Assembly: GCF_002742635.1 (NCBI RefSeq)
Contig: NZ_PEGF01000001.1
Coordinates: 682,001-746,000 of the forward strand
DNA length: 64,000 nt
Direction of reading: 5' to 3'
Origin: Caulobacter sp. X
Lineage (GTDB): Bacteria; Pseudomonadota; Alphaproteobacteria; Caulobacterales; Caulobacteraceae
Shown piece by piece: positions 35,401 through 44,273 of this stretch. The notes under the pieces are model-generated. The model was not told where the DNA came from and ran no database searches. It saw nothing but the letters and a program-made list of their open reading frames with translations. Every line of letters starts with the position of its first letter. The stretch's first letter is position 1. Both the position numbers and the translations under genes were made by a program.

Positions 35401-35455
35401 CAATAGCCTGTTCCTCCCTCAGTCACGATAACCAAGGGCCGCGGGCAAATCGTGC

Positions 35456-35473
35456 TTACCTCAAGCGAGGTAA
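35456..35473. promoter_or_regulatory. Palindromic operator-like site upstream of the ast operon
   Basis: Perfect inverted repeat TTACCTC-AAGC-GAGGTAA, 56 to 73 bases upstream of the first ATG of the leftward M20-astA-astD-astB-GNAT operon. The size (18 bp) suits a dimeric helix-turn-helix regulator, and the position suits a site near the promoter. The regulator is not identifiable here. Confidence 0.45.
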
Positions 35474-35554
35474 CCGAGGGCCCGCGCAACAGCCTTGCCA
35501 GAGCTCACCTATTTCGAACCGAGTTCGCGGCATCGCGCAACCCCCACGACGGCT

Positions 35555-38500
35555 TCAGTAGTCCTTTCGCCAACGCACCGAGAGCTTGGCGTCGTTCTGG
35601 CTGCCGATGCGGGAAACCAGCGAGAGCGTGCGCCGAATACGCCACTCGACCTGGGCGGCGGGGCCTTCGCGACCACCGCCGATGATCTCGAGATAGACGT
35701 CGTCGGTCAGGTACTTTCCACCGGCCACGGTCATGCCCGTCGCGCTCTCGGCGAAGGCCAGGCGATCGAGCCGCGCGAAACTGCGCAGGTTGCCGATCAC
35801 GTCGAAGCCGCCCCCGCCCGCCAGCGACGCCAGGGCCGAGGCCAACTGAGCGGCCTCGATGGGCGATAGCTGGGCGGCGGACGAGCCGAACAACACCTGG
35901 CTGAGCACCTCGTCGCTGGGGAGCTCGGGCTTCGAGGTCAGGGTGATCTCGGGCTTGGCGGCGGTGCCCTGGATTTTGACCACGGCGGTCAGCGACGTGT
36001 CTTCCCGCGTCGCCGAAAGGTCGAGACGAATGCGGTCGAGCTGGCTGGACAGGTAGACCGCTCCGTTCTCGTCGAACTCGAAGCGCTTGCCGGCGAAGTC
36101 GTATTCGCCCCGCACGACGCGCGCGACGCCGCTCAGCGCCGGGGCCAGCGAGGTGCCGCCGACATGGGCGTTCAGCGACAGCTCGACATCCAACCCACGC
36201 CCGCGGACGAAGACCCGGCGTGGCGCCTTGAGGTCGAGGTCCAGGATCATGCCCCCCGTTGTCGGGCGTCGCTGCAGGCCCTGATCCAGGTCCAACGGCC
36301 GATTGCGCTCGACGACATCCATCGCGACGACGCCGGCCGGCGTCTTGGTCTGCGCCGAGACGTCGGCGCGATCCAGGGTCACCGCCCCGGACAGCTTGAT
36401 TTTGCCGTCGGCCGAGCGGTTCACGGTCGCCGAGCCCGTCGCCACGGCGGAGGCCAGATCGTTGTCGATCAGCCGGAAGTTCTTCATGTCCAGCTTGAAG
36501 CTGCCCACGCCATCGCGCGCGAGACTGATCCGCCCCGCGCCGGAGATCGAACCGCCCTGTCCGTCCTCGCCGATCGCCTGCAGCACGTCGATGGCGTTGT
36601 CGGCCATCGACGAGCGCAGCGTCACGTTGCGCAGGCGAAGACCAGTCTGCCCGTCCTCGAAGCCGCCGTTGTCCAAGGTGGCCGTGCCGAGCAGGCGCGG
36701 GTCGGCCAGGGTGCCGCCCAGACTGGCCTGCAGATTGATTCGCCCCGAGAGAGAGCGATCCGCGCCCATCAACAGGTTCCACAGCGGCTTGATCTCGCCC
36801 TGGGCGGAGAAGCGCCCCTGCACGCCGCGCTTCTTGTTGATCATCAGCCGCAACGGCTGGGCCGAAGCCTCGACTGGCAGGACCAGATTGGCCTCGGCTT
36901 TCAGCCCTTGGCGGTTGTCGCCGTCGGCGACGATGGTCAGTTGGCTGTCGGTCAGATCGCCGTGGATCTTGGCGTCCAGCGACTGCTCGACCTTGGCCCC
37001 GCGCTCGCGGGCGTTGGAGAGGCGCATGGTGAAGTCGCCGCCCAGCGTCTCGCCCTGACCGCGCAGGTTGAATGCCCCATCGATGTCGCCGTCCAGATCC
37101 GGGTTGAAGGCCGTCAGGGTCACACCCGCCAGTTCCGCCTTCAGCAAGGCGGTGGCTCCGCCGAGATCGGCGTCGATATCGGCCCGTCCCTTGTCGATGG
37201 CCAACCGTAGGCGCGCCTGGGTAGGGCCGTCACCGAACCTCAGCCTGGCCGGCTCGTTGGTCTTGATCTCCGTGCGGCCCAGACGGCCGGCCGCGTTCAG
37301 CGTAAGGTCGTAAGCGCGGCCGCTCTGGGCCAGCTCACCCGATCCGCCCAGCCGCCAACGGCCGTTGGGCGCGTCGCCCCGCGCGTCGATCGAGAGCGGC
37401 AGGCGCGAGAGCGGGCCGTCGGCCTTGATCGCGGCGCTCCGCACCTTCCAGCCGCCGAAGCTGATCTCCTGGGCGGTGAGGTTGAGGCTGGCGCTGGCCG
37501 TTCCGCCGCCGGGCGCGTCGATGAGACGCGCGGAACCCTTGACCTGCCCCTGAGGGATGAAAGCCCCGGGACCAATGGCGACGGTCAGGTCCGCCGTCGC
37601 CGGCAAGCCGTCGCGCAAAGACATCGCGCCCTTCGCCTTCGCCCCGCCCGCATCAACGTCGAGATCGCTGAGCTCAATCCCGCCAGGCGAGAAGCGGAAA
37701 CCGGTCCGGCCGCGCGCTGGTCCATAGGCGCTCTGGGCTTGCAGCGCCGCCGTTCCGTCGGTGGCGTTCGCGCCGCGCGCGAAGACGACGGTCAGGCGCG
37801 CCTTGGTCAGGGGCAGGCTGGGCAGATCGATGGAGTCGAAGTCGGCGTTCAGCTCGGCGCGCGGCGCGGACAGAACGCCACCGATCTTGCCGTCGCCGCT
37901 GGCCTTGCCGGCGATCTCGACGGGGCCGGCGCGGAACGGTCCCGTGGCGGTCCAGTCCAGGCCGAAGTCGAGCGACAGCCCCTTCCCGAGCTTGCCGGAG
38001 GTCTTGGCGTTGGCGGCCGCGCCCTCAAGCCGCGCCTCGGCGACCGTCAGCACGCCCTCATTCCAACTGGCCTTGCCGTCCAGGCGCGGCGTTGCGCCCA
38101 GCAGGCGGTCGATCTCAGCGTAACCGGTCGCGAAGTTGGCCGCGCGGCTGTCGACCGTGAAGGCCCACGGCCGACCGGCGAAGCTGGAGGCGGACCACTT
38201 GGCGGTGACCGAGCCCTTGGCCCCAGGCCGCACCGGGCTCAGGCTAGCGACCTTCATCTCGCCGTCGAACGACAGGCCGCCCAGCACGCCGCGCTCGCCG
38301 GTTCCCGTCACGATCAGGTTCGGCGCATCGATGCGGGCCGAACGGATCAGGAAGCGGCCGCCCTTGATCCGCGCGCCTTCGAACGTCGCCTTGGGGCTCG
38401 CGCCCAGTACGGCGAGAAGTCCCGTTCCCCCACCGCCCGAAGACGTGGCCTGGGCCTTGATCTCCAGTTCGCCCTTGGCCCATCGCACCAGCGCCGGCCC

Positions 38501-39751
38501 CTTGGCGCGTTTCAAATGGTAGCCCAGCAGCTCCAGGTCGGCGACGTCGGCGGTCCCCTCGACCGAGAAGCCGCCCTTTTCCAGTCGGAACACCCCATCA
38601 GCCAGTCCCTGTCCCATCTGGGGGATCGACACGATGCGTTTGAGAGAACCGATACGGGCGGTGAAGGCGAGACCGTCCGGGCCCGTGCGGCGCTTGGCGA
38701 GGTCCGCGAGGCCGCGCGCCTGCAGCGTCAGGTTTTCAGCGCGGACGTCCAGCGTCAGGGCCGACAACCCGTCGGCGGTCGCCTTTTTCCCGTCGATCGT
38801 GAAGTTGGCCTGCGCACCGAACATCCGCTCTAGCCGCTGGGTCCAGCGGGAGGCGCCGAGGTCCAGCCGACCACGCGCCGAGCCGCCCTGAGGGGTCCAG
38901 GCTCCGCTGGCTTCCAGAGGCGTGTCAGCGCCCGACTTGGCCAGGATATTGAAGGCCGCCTGGCTGACGGTCCCGTCGGCCTTGGCCTTCAGGTCGAACG
39001 AGCGATCAGCGGGCAACCCCAACGCGCCAGCGATGGCGCCGCCGTTGGCCTCAAGGGCGTCGGCCGAAAGGTGCAGACTCTTGGAGCGTCCGAGATCGAA
39101 ATCGAAGGTCAGGTGATCGCCGGCATGCAGCCGGGAGGCCACCCCCAGCTTGCCTTTCTGGCCGCCGCGTCGGGCCATCTCGTATTCGCCCGTGACGTCA
39201 AAGTCTCCGTCGCGGCCGCTGAAGGCCGGTCTCGTCACGAGACGGAAGGCGAAGGCGTCCAGATCCACCGACACCGGCGCGGCGCTGGACTTGCCCTTAG
39301 GGCCCATGGTCGGGCGACGCAGGACGATCACGTCACGGGCGTCGATACGCTCGGCGTGGAAGCGGCGACCGAACAGTTCGGTGGCGCGCCAGGCGACGCG
39401 CAGATCGTGGGCCTCCAGCCAGACGCCCTGCTCATCCGAAATGGTCAGGCGACGGACGCCGAAGTCCTTCCAGATGTCGCCGGACAGGCCCTCGATATGA
39501 AGCTTGCCGATCCGCCCCAGCTTCAGGCCTGAGGCGCGCGCCTCCAGGAACATTCGGCCCTGCGGCGTGATCGGCGCCAGCCGCAGGCCGCCAGCCATGA
39601 CGACCAATATGGCGGCCAGGATCGCCGCGGCGATCAGGACCGCGCCGCCCCAGCCGATCTTCTTGGCGGCCTTGACGGCGGTCTCGCTCGCGACCTCCGC
39701 GGCCTGGGCGACCGTCTCCGCCAGATCAGGCTTGTCCTGTTCGCCGCTCAA
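35555..39751 (-). CDS. tamB: Translocation and assembly module protein TamB (DUF490)
   Basis: Very long (1398-residue) periplasm-spanning protein of the AsmA/TamB class. One N-terminal membrane helix (IGWGGAVLIAAAILAAILVV) anchors it in the inner membrane. A long repetitive beta-rich region follows, with many short strands of the type LRLGPSKSLHLSADALE. The C-terminal DUF490 domain includes IQGTAAKPEITLTSKPELPS and DEVLSQVLFGSSAAQLSPIE and ends LSVRWRKDY. TamB works with the outer-membrane protein TamA in insertion of some outer-membrane proteins and is also implicated in phospholipid transfer. Its start overlaps the tamA stop by four bases. Length is in the usual range. Confidence 0.95.
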   Translation of the reverse strand: MSGEQDKPDLAETVAQAAEVASETAVKAAKKIGWGGAVLIAAAILAAILVVMAGGLRLAPITPQGRMFLEARASGLKLGRIGKLHIEGLSGDIWKDFGVRRLTISDEQGVWLEAHDLRVAWRATELFGRRFHAERIDARDVIVLRRPTMGPKGKSSAAPVSVDLDAFAFRLVTRPAFSGRDGDFDVTGEYEMARRGGQKGKLGVASRLHAGDHLTFDFDLGRSKSLHLSADALEANGGAIAGALGLPADRSFDLKAKADGTVSQAAFNILAKSGADTPLEASGAWTPQGGSARGRLDLGASRWTQRLERMFGAQANFTIDGKKATADGLSALTLDVRAENLTLQARGLADLAKRRTGPDGLAFTARIGSLKRIVSIPQMGQGLADGVFRLEKGGFSVEGTADVADLELLGYHLKRAKGPALVRWAKGELEIKAQATSSGGGGTGLLAVLGASPKATFEGARIKGGRFLIRSARIDAPNLIVTGTGERGVLGGLSFDGEMKVASLSPVRPGAKGSVTAKWSASSFAGRPWAFTVDSRAANFATGYAEIDRLLGATPRLDGKASWNEGVLTVAEARLEGAAANAKTSGKLGKGLSLDFGLDWTATGPFRAGPVEIAGKASGDGKIGGVLSAPRAELNADFDSIDLPSLPLTKARLTVVFARGANATDGTAALQAQSAYGPARGRTGFRFSPGGIELSDLDVDAGGAKAKGAMSLRDGLPATADLTVAIGPGAFIPQGQVKGSARLIDAPGGGTASASLNLTAQEISFGGWKVRSAAIKADGPLSRLPLSIDARGDAPNGRWRLGGSGELAQSGRAYDLTLNAAGRLGRTEIKTNEPARLRFGDGPTQARLRLAIDKGRADIDADLGGATALLKAELAGVTLTAFNPDLDGDIDGAFNLRGQGETLGGDFTMRLSNARERGAKVEQSLDAKIHGDLTDSQLTIVADGDNRQGLKAEANLVLPVEASAQPLRLMINKKRGVQGRFSAQGEIKPLWNLLMGADRSLSGRINLQASLGGTLADPRLLGTATLDNGGFEDGQTGLRLRNVTLRSSMADNAIDVLQAIGEDGQGGSISGAGRISLARDGVGSFKLDMKNFRLIDNDLASAVATGSATVNRSADGKIKLSGAVTLDRADVSAQTKTPAGVVAMDVVERNRPLDLDQGLQRRPTTGGMILDLDLKAPRRVFVRGRGLDVELSLNAHVGGTSLAPALSGVARVVRGEYDFAGKRFEFDENGAVYLSSQLDRIRLDLSATREDTSLTAVVKIQGTAAKPEITLTSKPELPSDEVLSQVLFGSSAAQLSPIEAAQLASALASLAGGGGFDVIGNLRSFARLDRLAFAESATGMTVAGGKYLTDDVYLEIIGGGREGPAAQVEWRIRRTLSLVSRIGSQNDAKLSVRWRKDY

Positions 39752-41529
39752 AAGCTTTGCCCGATGCTGAGATAGACCTGGAACGCAGGGTCGCCCGCGC
39801 GCCGGCCGAGCGGAACCGCGACATCGGCGCGAATGGGGCCAAAGCCGAGATCATAGCGCACGCCAAAGCCCGCGCCGGCCCGGAAGTCCTCGCGCTGGGG
39901 CGTCTCGTGCGTGCCGATGGCGCCGGCGTCGACAAAGGCGACGCCACTCCAGTGCCCCGTGATCTTCTGCCGAAGCTCGAACGAGGTCTCGACCAACGAC
40001 ACGCCGCCCTGAGGCGTATTGTCGGTCAGGCGCGGCCCGATCGCCTGATAGGCGTAGCCGCGCACCGAGCCGCCGCCGCCTGCGTAGAAGCGCCTCGCGG
40101 CTGGAACCTCAGGAATGCCGCCGCCGACGATCGCCCCGAGCTTCAAGCGACCAGCCAGGACCGTGCTCGCCCCCTTGCCGAACGGCAGGTAGGCCGTGCC
40201 CTGGGTGGTCAGTTTGAGGTACGGCAAGGAGGTGTCGCCCAACACGTAGGTCGGCTCGCCCCGCGCCTCGAGCCGCCAGCCGCGCTTGGGATCCAGGATA
40301 TTGTCTGAGAAGTCCCAGGCGTAGGCGGCAAGCCCCGCCACCGTCGCCAGGTTCAGCTTGCGGCCGGCCACCGAGCCGTTCTTGCTGACCTGCTCCTTGG
40401 TCTGCGAGAGGTCCAACGAAACGCCAAACGTCCGGTAAGCCGTCGTCTGCCGCCGCTTGGTCAAATCCACGCCAACGCGCCCGCCGGTTTCGTTGTAGGC
40501 GTCAGTGTCATTGCGGAAGAGAGAGCTGCTCAGCTTCAGGGTCTGTTGCGGCCGCCGCCAGTGAGGCAACGAGATCTCCGCCCCGACGCTCTGCTCCAGC
40601 TTGGCGAAGCGAAGGGCATAGGTGGTCGTATCGGCGCGCTTCAGCCGATTGTAACGGATCAGCTTGGCGTCGACGCCGGCGCCTTCGCTGGTCGAGTAGC
40701 CCGCGCCCAGTTCCACCGTCCGCGCGCGGCGATCGGAGAGCGTGACAACCACGGGCCGGAAACCTTCAGCGGTGGCCTTGTCCGCGCCGGCCAGCGAGAC
40801 CGAGATCGAGTCGTAGACGCTGGTGTCGCGCAAACGGCGCTCAAGCTCGGCCACATCCTCGGGATCGTAGACGTCGCCCGCCGCCCACGGGGCGAGCCGC
40901 CCCACCCAGGCTGGGTTGGTGCGTCCCTTGGTGATCACCTCGACGCCGTCGAGGTGGACGAGTTCGCCGGCGGCGATCTTGAACGACGGTCTGACGGTAT
41001 GGTCGGCGTGGTCGACAATCACCTCACGCGGCTGGGCCTCGGCGTCGGCATAGCCGAGCTTGGCCACCTGCGCGACGACGCGGCCCTCGGCGCCGACGAC
41101 ATCGGCCGAGCGTCCCGGATCGCCCTCGGTCAGGCGCATGGCGGCGGCGGCGCGTTGCCGCGTGCCTTCGTCCGGCGGGTCGCCCGACCAGTCGATCTTG
41201 GGCTCGGCGATCACGAAGACTGGCCCGGGCGTGACCTTGACCACGGCTCGGGGCGGCTCGCCCTCAAGAACGTCGGGCTCGACGGTATAGGCGTAATAGC
41301 CTTCGGCGCGGAGAACGGCGATCACGTCCTCGCCGGCCTGGCGGGCGCGGCGACGCGCCTCGGCGCGGCTCTGGGCGGGATGCTTGGATTGCGTGAGGGC
41401 GCGCTGAATCGCCTCGCGGAGAGCCTTGTCTTCGACGCCCTGGATCTGAGCCATCGGTTCGTCGGCCCAGGCCGACGAGGCCAAGAGCCAGGCCATTGTC
41501 GTCAAAGCCAGGGAAGTTCGCCCAAGCAC
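39748..41529 (-). CDS. tamA: Outer-membrane assembly factor TamA (Omp85/BamA family)
   Basis: About 593 residues if started at GTG 41529, which gives a good signal peptide (LGRTSLALTTMAWLLASSAW, then ADEP). The frame extends to 41721 but without coding character. POTRA-type repeats fill the first 250 residues (AVVKVTPGPVFVIAEPKIDW, VRPSFKIAAGELVHLDGVEV, ELERRLRDTSVYDSISVSLA). The C-terminal Omp85 barrel carries the conserved RRFYAGGGGSVRGYAYQAIG (the VRGY/F motif) and ends VYLSIGQSF with terminal Phe. It is translationally coupled to tamB. Confidence 0.94.
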   Translation of the reverse strand: MLGRTSLALTTMAWLLASSAWADEPMAQIQGVEDKALREAIQRALTQSKHPAQSRAEARRRARQAGEDVIAVLRAEGYYAYTVEPDVLEGEPPRAVVKVTPGPVFVIAEPKIDWSGDPPDEGTRQRAAAAMRLTEGDPGRSADVVGAEGRVVAQVAKLGYADAEAQPREVIVDHADHTVRPSFKIAAGELVHLDGVEVITKGRTNPAWVGRLAPWAAGDVYDPEDVAELERRLRDTSVYDSISVSLAGADKATAEGFRPVVVTLSDRRARTVELGAGYSTSEGAGVDAKLIRYNRLKRADTTTYALRFAKLEQSVGAEISLPHWRRPQQTLKLSSSLFRNDTDAYNETGGRVGVDLTKRRQTTAYRTFGVSLDLSQTKEQVSKNGSVAGRKLNLATVAGLAAYAWDFSDNILDPKRGWRLEARGEPTYVLGDTSLPYLKLTTQGTAYLPFGKGASTVLAGRLKLGAIVGGGIPEVPAARRFYAGGGGSVRGYAYQAIGPRLTDNTPQGGVSLVETSFELRQKITGHWSGVAFVDAGAIGTHETPQREDFRAGAGFGVRYDLGFGPIRADVAVPLGRRAGDPAFQVYLSIGQSF

Positions 41530-41788
41530 CAGTTCTCGTTCCCCGCGCGATGCGCCCCCGCCCCCTGCTGTAGTCTCGGGTAGCGCCCATGTCACGATCC
41601 GAAATGCACCGGATTGTCCGCGATCGCCGCTTCTCAAAGCGGCCAACCGGCGCCCAAATGCTAGGCAGTCGTGTGCAAAGGCGCGGCGCGGGTCGAATCC
41701 CTCGACCTTCGTCGCCGCCACGCTTTAGAGTCGATTGGCGAGGCGTCTCGACGCCGCGTCCAAGACGAAGACGGTCTCAAGGCGGAAG

Positions 41789-43318
41789 ATGGGCCTGGAA
41801 AAGAGCATGGCGGGGATGACCCAGACCTTGGCGGAAGCCCCACCCCTGCCAATGACGGAGGCCGCCTATCTCCCAGGCGTCGCCTACGACGAGATGTTCA
41901 CGCCCGAAGGCGACGTGCGGCCGCACTACGATCCGCTGCATGCCCGCATGTCGACGCTCGGGGCCGAGGAACTGGCGGGTCGCCAGCGCACGCTTGAGCG
42001 ATCCTTCCTGCTGCAGGGCATCACCTTCACCGTTTATGGCGCCGAGAACACCACCGAGCGGATCATCCCGACCGACCTCTTCCCGCGCATCATACCGGCC
42101 GCCGAATGGGCTCGCATCGAGGCGGGCCTGACCCAGCGTCTTCGCGCGCTGAACCTGTTCCTCGACGACATCTACGGCGACCAGCAGATCCTGATGGACG
42201 GGGTGGTGCCGCGCGAGCTGGTGCTGGGCGCGCCCTCGTACCGCCGCGAGATGCAGCACCTCTATGTGCCGCATAAGGCCTACGCCAACGTCTGCGGGAG
42301 CGACCTGATCCGCTGCCAGGACGGGCAGTTCGCGGTGCTGGAGGACAATCTGCGCGTCCCGTCCGGCGTCTCCTACATGTTGGCCAATCGCGACGCGGCC
42401 AAGCGGACCTTCCCCGGCACCTATCGCGCCGCCGGCGTCCGTCCGGTCGAGCGCTATCCCGACCTGCTGCTCGCCACGCTGAAGAGCATGACCGCCGACT
42501 GGCGTTCGAACCCGCAGGTCGTGGTGCTAACCCCCGGCGTCTACAACAGCGCCTACTACGAGCACGCCTATCTCGCGCGCCTGATGGGCGTGCCGCTGGT
42601 CGAGGGCCGAGACCTCGTGGTGCATGAGAACATGGTCTACATGCGCACCACGACGGGCCTCCGCCGCGTGGACGTGATCTATCGCCGGGTCGACGACGAC
42701 TTCATTGATCCCCTGACCTTCCGGCGGGACTCCTCGCTGGGCGCCGCCGGATTGTTCAACGCCTACCGAGCCGGCAACGTCGTGATCTGCAACGCGCCGG
42801 GCACCGGCGTCGCCGACGACAAGGCCGTGTACGCCTACGTCCCTGACATCATCCGCTACTATCTGGGCGAGGACGCCATCCTGCCCAATATCGAGACCTA
42901 TCTCTGCCGCGAGCAGCGCCAGCTGAACCACGTGCTGGCCAATCTGGACAAGCTGGTGGTCAAGGCGGTCGGCGCGTCCGGCGGCTATGGAATGCTGGTG
43001 GGACCGCACGCTTCGCAGTCCGAGCGCGAGGCCTTCGCCGAGGCGATCAAGGCCGATCCGGAGAACTACATCGCACAGCCGACGATCCAGCTCTCGACCG
43101 CGCCCTGCCTGGTCGACGGCCGGATCGAGCCGCGGCACGTCGACCTGCGTCCCTTCATCCTCTCGGGCGAGAAGACGATCGTCACGCCCGGCGCCCTCAC
43201 CCGCGTCGCGCTGAAGCGCGGCTCGCTGGTCGTCAATTCCAGCCAGGGCGGCGGCTCCAAGGACACCTGGGTCCTCGCCGAGGAACATGGCCCAGGCAAT
43301 GGGAGCGTCCGCCCATGA
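41789..43318 (+). CDS. Circularly permuted ATP-grasp protein (DUF404/DUF407 type)
   Basis: About 509 residues. Family blocks: YDEMFTPEGDVRPHYDPLHA, FLLQGITFTVYGAENTTERI, IPTDLFPRIIPAAEWARIEA, RALNLFLDDIYGDQQILMDG and VPHKAYANVCGSDLIRCQDG. The permuted ATP-grasp core is seen in FAVLEDNLRVPSGVSYMLAN and KLVVKAVGASGGYGMLVGPH. Such proteins are predicted amide/peptide ligases acting with alpha-E and transglutaminase partners, which follow here. ATG 41789 has GGAAG just upstream; ATGs at 41807 and 41816 and a TTG at 41735 are alternatives. Stop overlaps the alpha-E start by four bases. The substrate is unknown. Confidence 0.92.
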   Translation: MGLEKSMAGMTQTLAEAPPLPMTEAAYLPGVAYDEMFTPEGDVRPHYDPLHARMSTLGAEELAGRQRTLERSFLLQGITFTVYGAENTTERIIPTDLFPRIIPAAEWARIEAGLTQRLRALNLFLDDIYGDQQILMDGVVPRELVLGAPSYRREMQHLYVPHKAYANVCGSDLIRCQDGQFAVLEDNLRVPSGVSYMLANRDAAKRTFPGTYRAAGVRPVERYPDLLLATLKSMTADWRSNPQVVVLTPGVYNSAYYEHAYLARLMGVPLVEGRDLVVHENMVYMRTTTGLRRVDVIYRRVDDDFIDPLTFRRDSSLGAAGLFNAYRAGNVVICNAPGTGVADDKAVYAYVPDIIRYYLGEDAILPNIETYLCREQRQLNHVLANLDKLVVKAVGASGGYGMLVGPHASQSEREAFAEAIKADPENYIAQPTIQLSTAPCLVDGRIEPRHVDLRPFILSGEKTIVTPGALTRVALKRGSLVVNSSQGGGSKDTWVLAEEHGPGNGSVRP

Positions 43319-44262
43319 TGCTGGCACGGGTCGCCGACAGCCTCTACTGGCTGGGCCGATACATCGAACGCGCCGAACACCTTTCGCGTCTGTCCAGCGT
43401 CATGCTCAACGCCACGCTGGACCAGACCGACGCCGGCGCCCACGCGGTCTGGATCGCCATGGCTGCGGTCGGAGAGCCGGGCGACGGCGCGGGCGTCGCC
43501 TCGTTCGAAGCGGCCCAGAAGCTGGTCTTGGATCGCCAGGACCAGAACTCCGTCGTCTCGTCCCTGGCCCGCGCCCGCGAGAACGCCCGTCAGGTGCGCG
43601 ACCAGATCACGACCGAGACCTGGGAGCGGCTGAACCTGCTCTATCTGAAGGTCACCGACCCGCGCGCGGCCAAGGAGTTCTCGGACAGCTCGTCGACCTT
43701 CCTGCACGACGTGATCGCCGACCTGCATCTGTTCAAGGGCGCGGCTGACACCACCATGAGCCACGGCGAGAGCTGGCGGTTCATGATGCTGGGCATCTAC
43801 ATGGAGCGCGCCCAGCTGGTCTCGCGCCTGCTGGAGGTCTGCTTCGCCGACTCCCCGCGCCATGGGCGGCTTGACGACCACGTGGCCCTGGTCAGCGTGC
43901 TGCGCATGGCCTGCGCGCTGGAGCCGTATCTGCGGGTCTACACCGCCGAGATCGAGCCCCGGCATATCTTGGAGTTCCTGGTCTTCGACGAAGACTTCCC
44001 GCGCTCGATCCGCTTCGCCACGGCCCAGATCGAGCAGCACCTGACCGCCCTCACCCGCAGCGTCTCCGCTGGCGAGCGCGCCGGGCCGGAACGTCTGGCG
44101 GGCCGTCTGAAGGCGCGCCTCCAGTATGCCGATGTCGACGAACTGAAGGCTCTCGGCGCCGGACCGCTGCTGACGACCGTCGTCAACGAGTGCGCCCGCA
44201 TCCACGAAGCGATCTACGAGACGTTCGTGGCCTATCCGCTCGAAATGCGCCTGCCGGCGTAG
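43315..44262 (+). CDS. Alpha-E domain protein (DUF403)
   Basis: All-helical protein of 315 residues with the diagnostic opening MLARVADSLYWLGRYIERAE and repeated ExxH/RAE-type helices: RARENARQVRDQITTETWER, MMLGIYMERAQLVSRLLEV and ALEPYLRVYTAEIEPRHILE. The alpha-E domain always occurs with the circularly permuted ATP-grasp protein, either fused or adjacent, and is thought to be part of the same predicted peptide-ligating system. It overlaps the ATP-grasp gene by four bases and is followed after 11 bases by the transglutaminase-like gene. Confidence 0.92.
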   Translation: MMLARVADSLYWLGRYIERAEHLSRLSSVMLNATLDQTDAGAHAVWIAMAAVGEPGDGAGVASFEAAQKLVLDRQDQNSVVSSLARARENARQVRDQITTETWERLNLLYLKVTDPRAAKEFSDSSSTFLHDVIADLHLFKGAADTTMSHGESWRFMMLGIYMERAQLVSRLLEVCFADSPRHGRLDDHVALVSVLRMACALEPYLRVYTAEIEPRHILEFLVFDEDFPRSIRFATAQIEQHLTALTRSVSAGERAGPERLAGRLKARLQYADVDELKALGAGPLLTTVVNECARIHEAIYETFVAYPLEMRLPA

Positions 44263-44273
44263 AGGTTACTGCT

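Noticed and set aside
41688..41715. T-arm-like GGGTCGAATCCC suggesting a tRNA or attachment site
   Set aside because: No matching acceptor stem, D-arm or anticodon arm is present on either side and there is no integrase nearby. It may be chance or a very old tRNA fragment.
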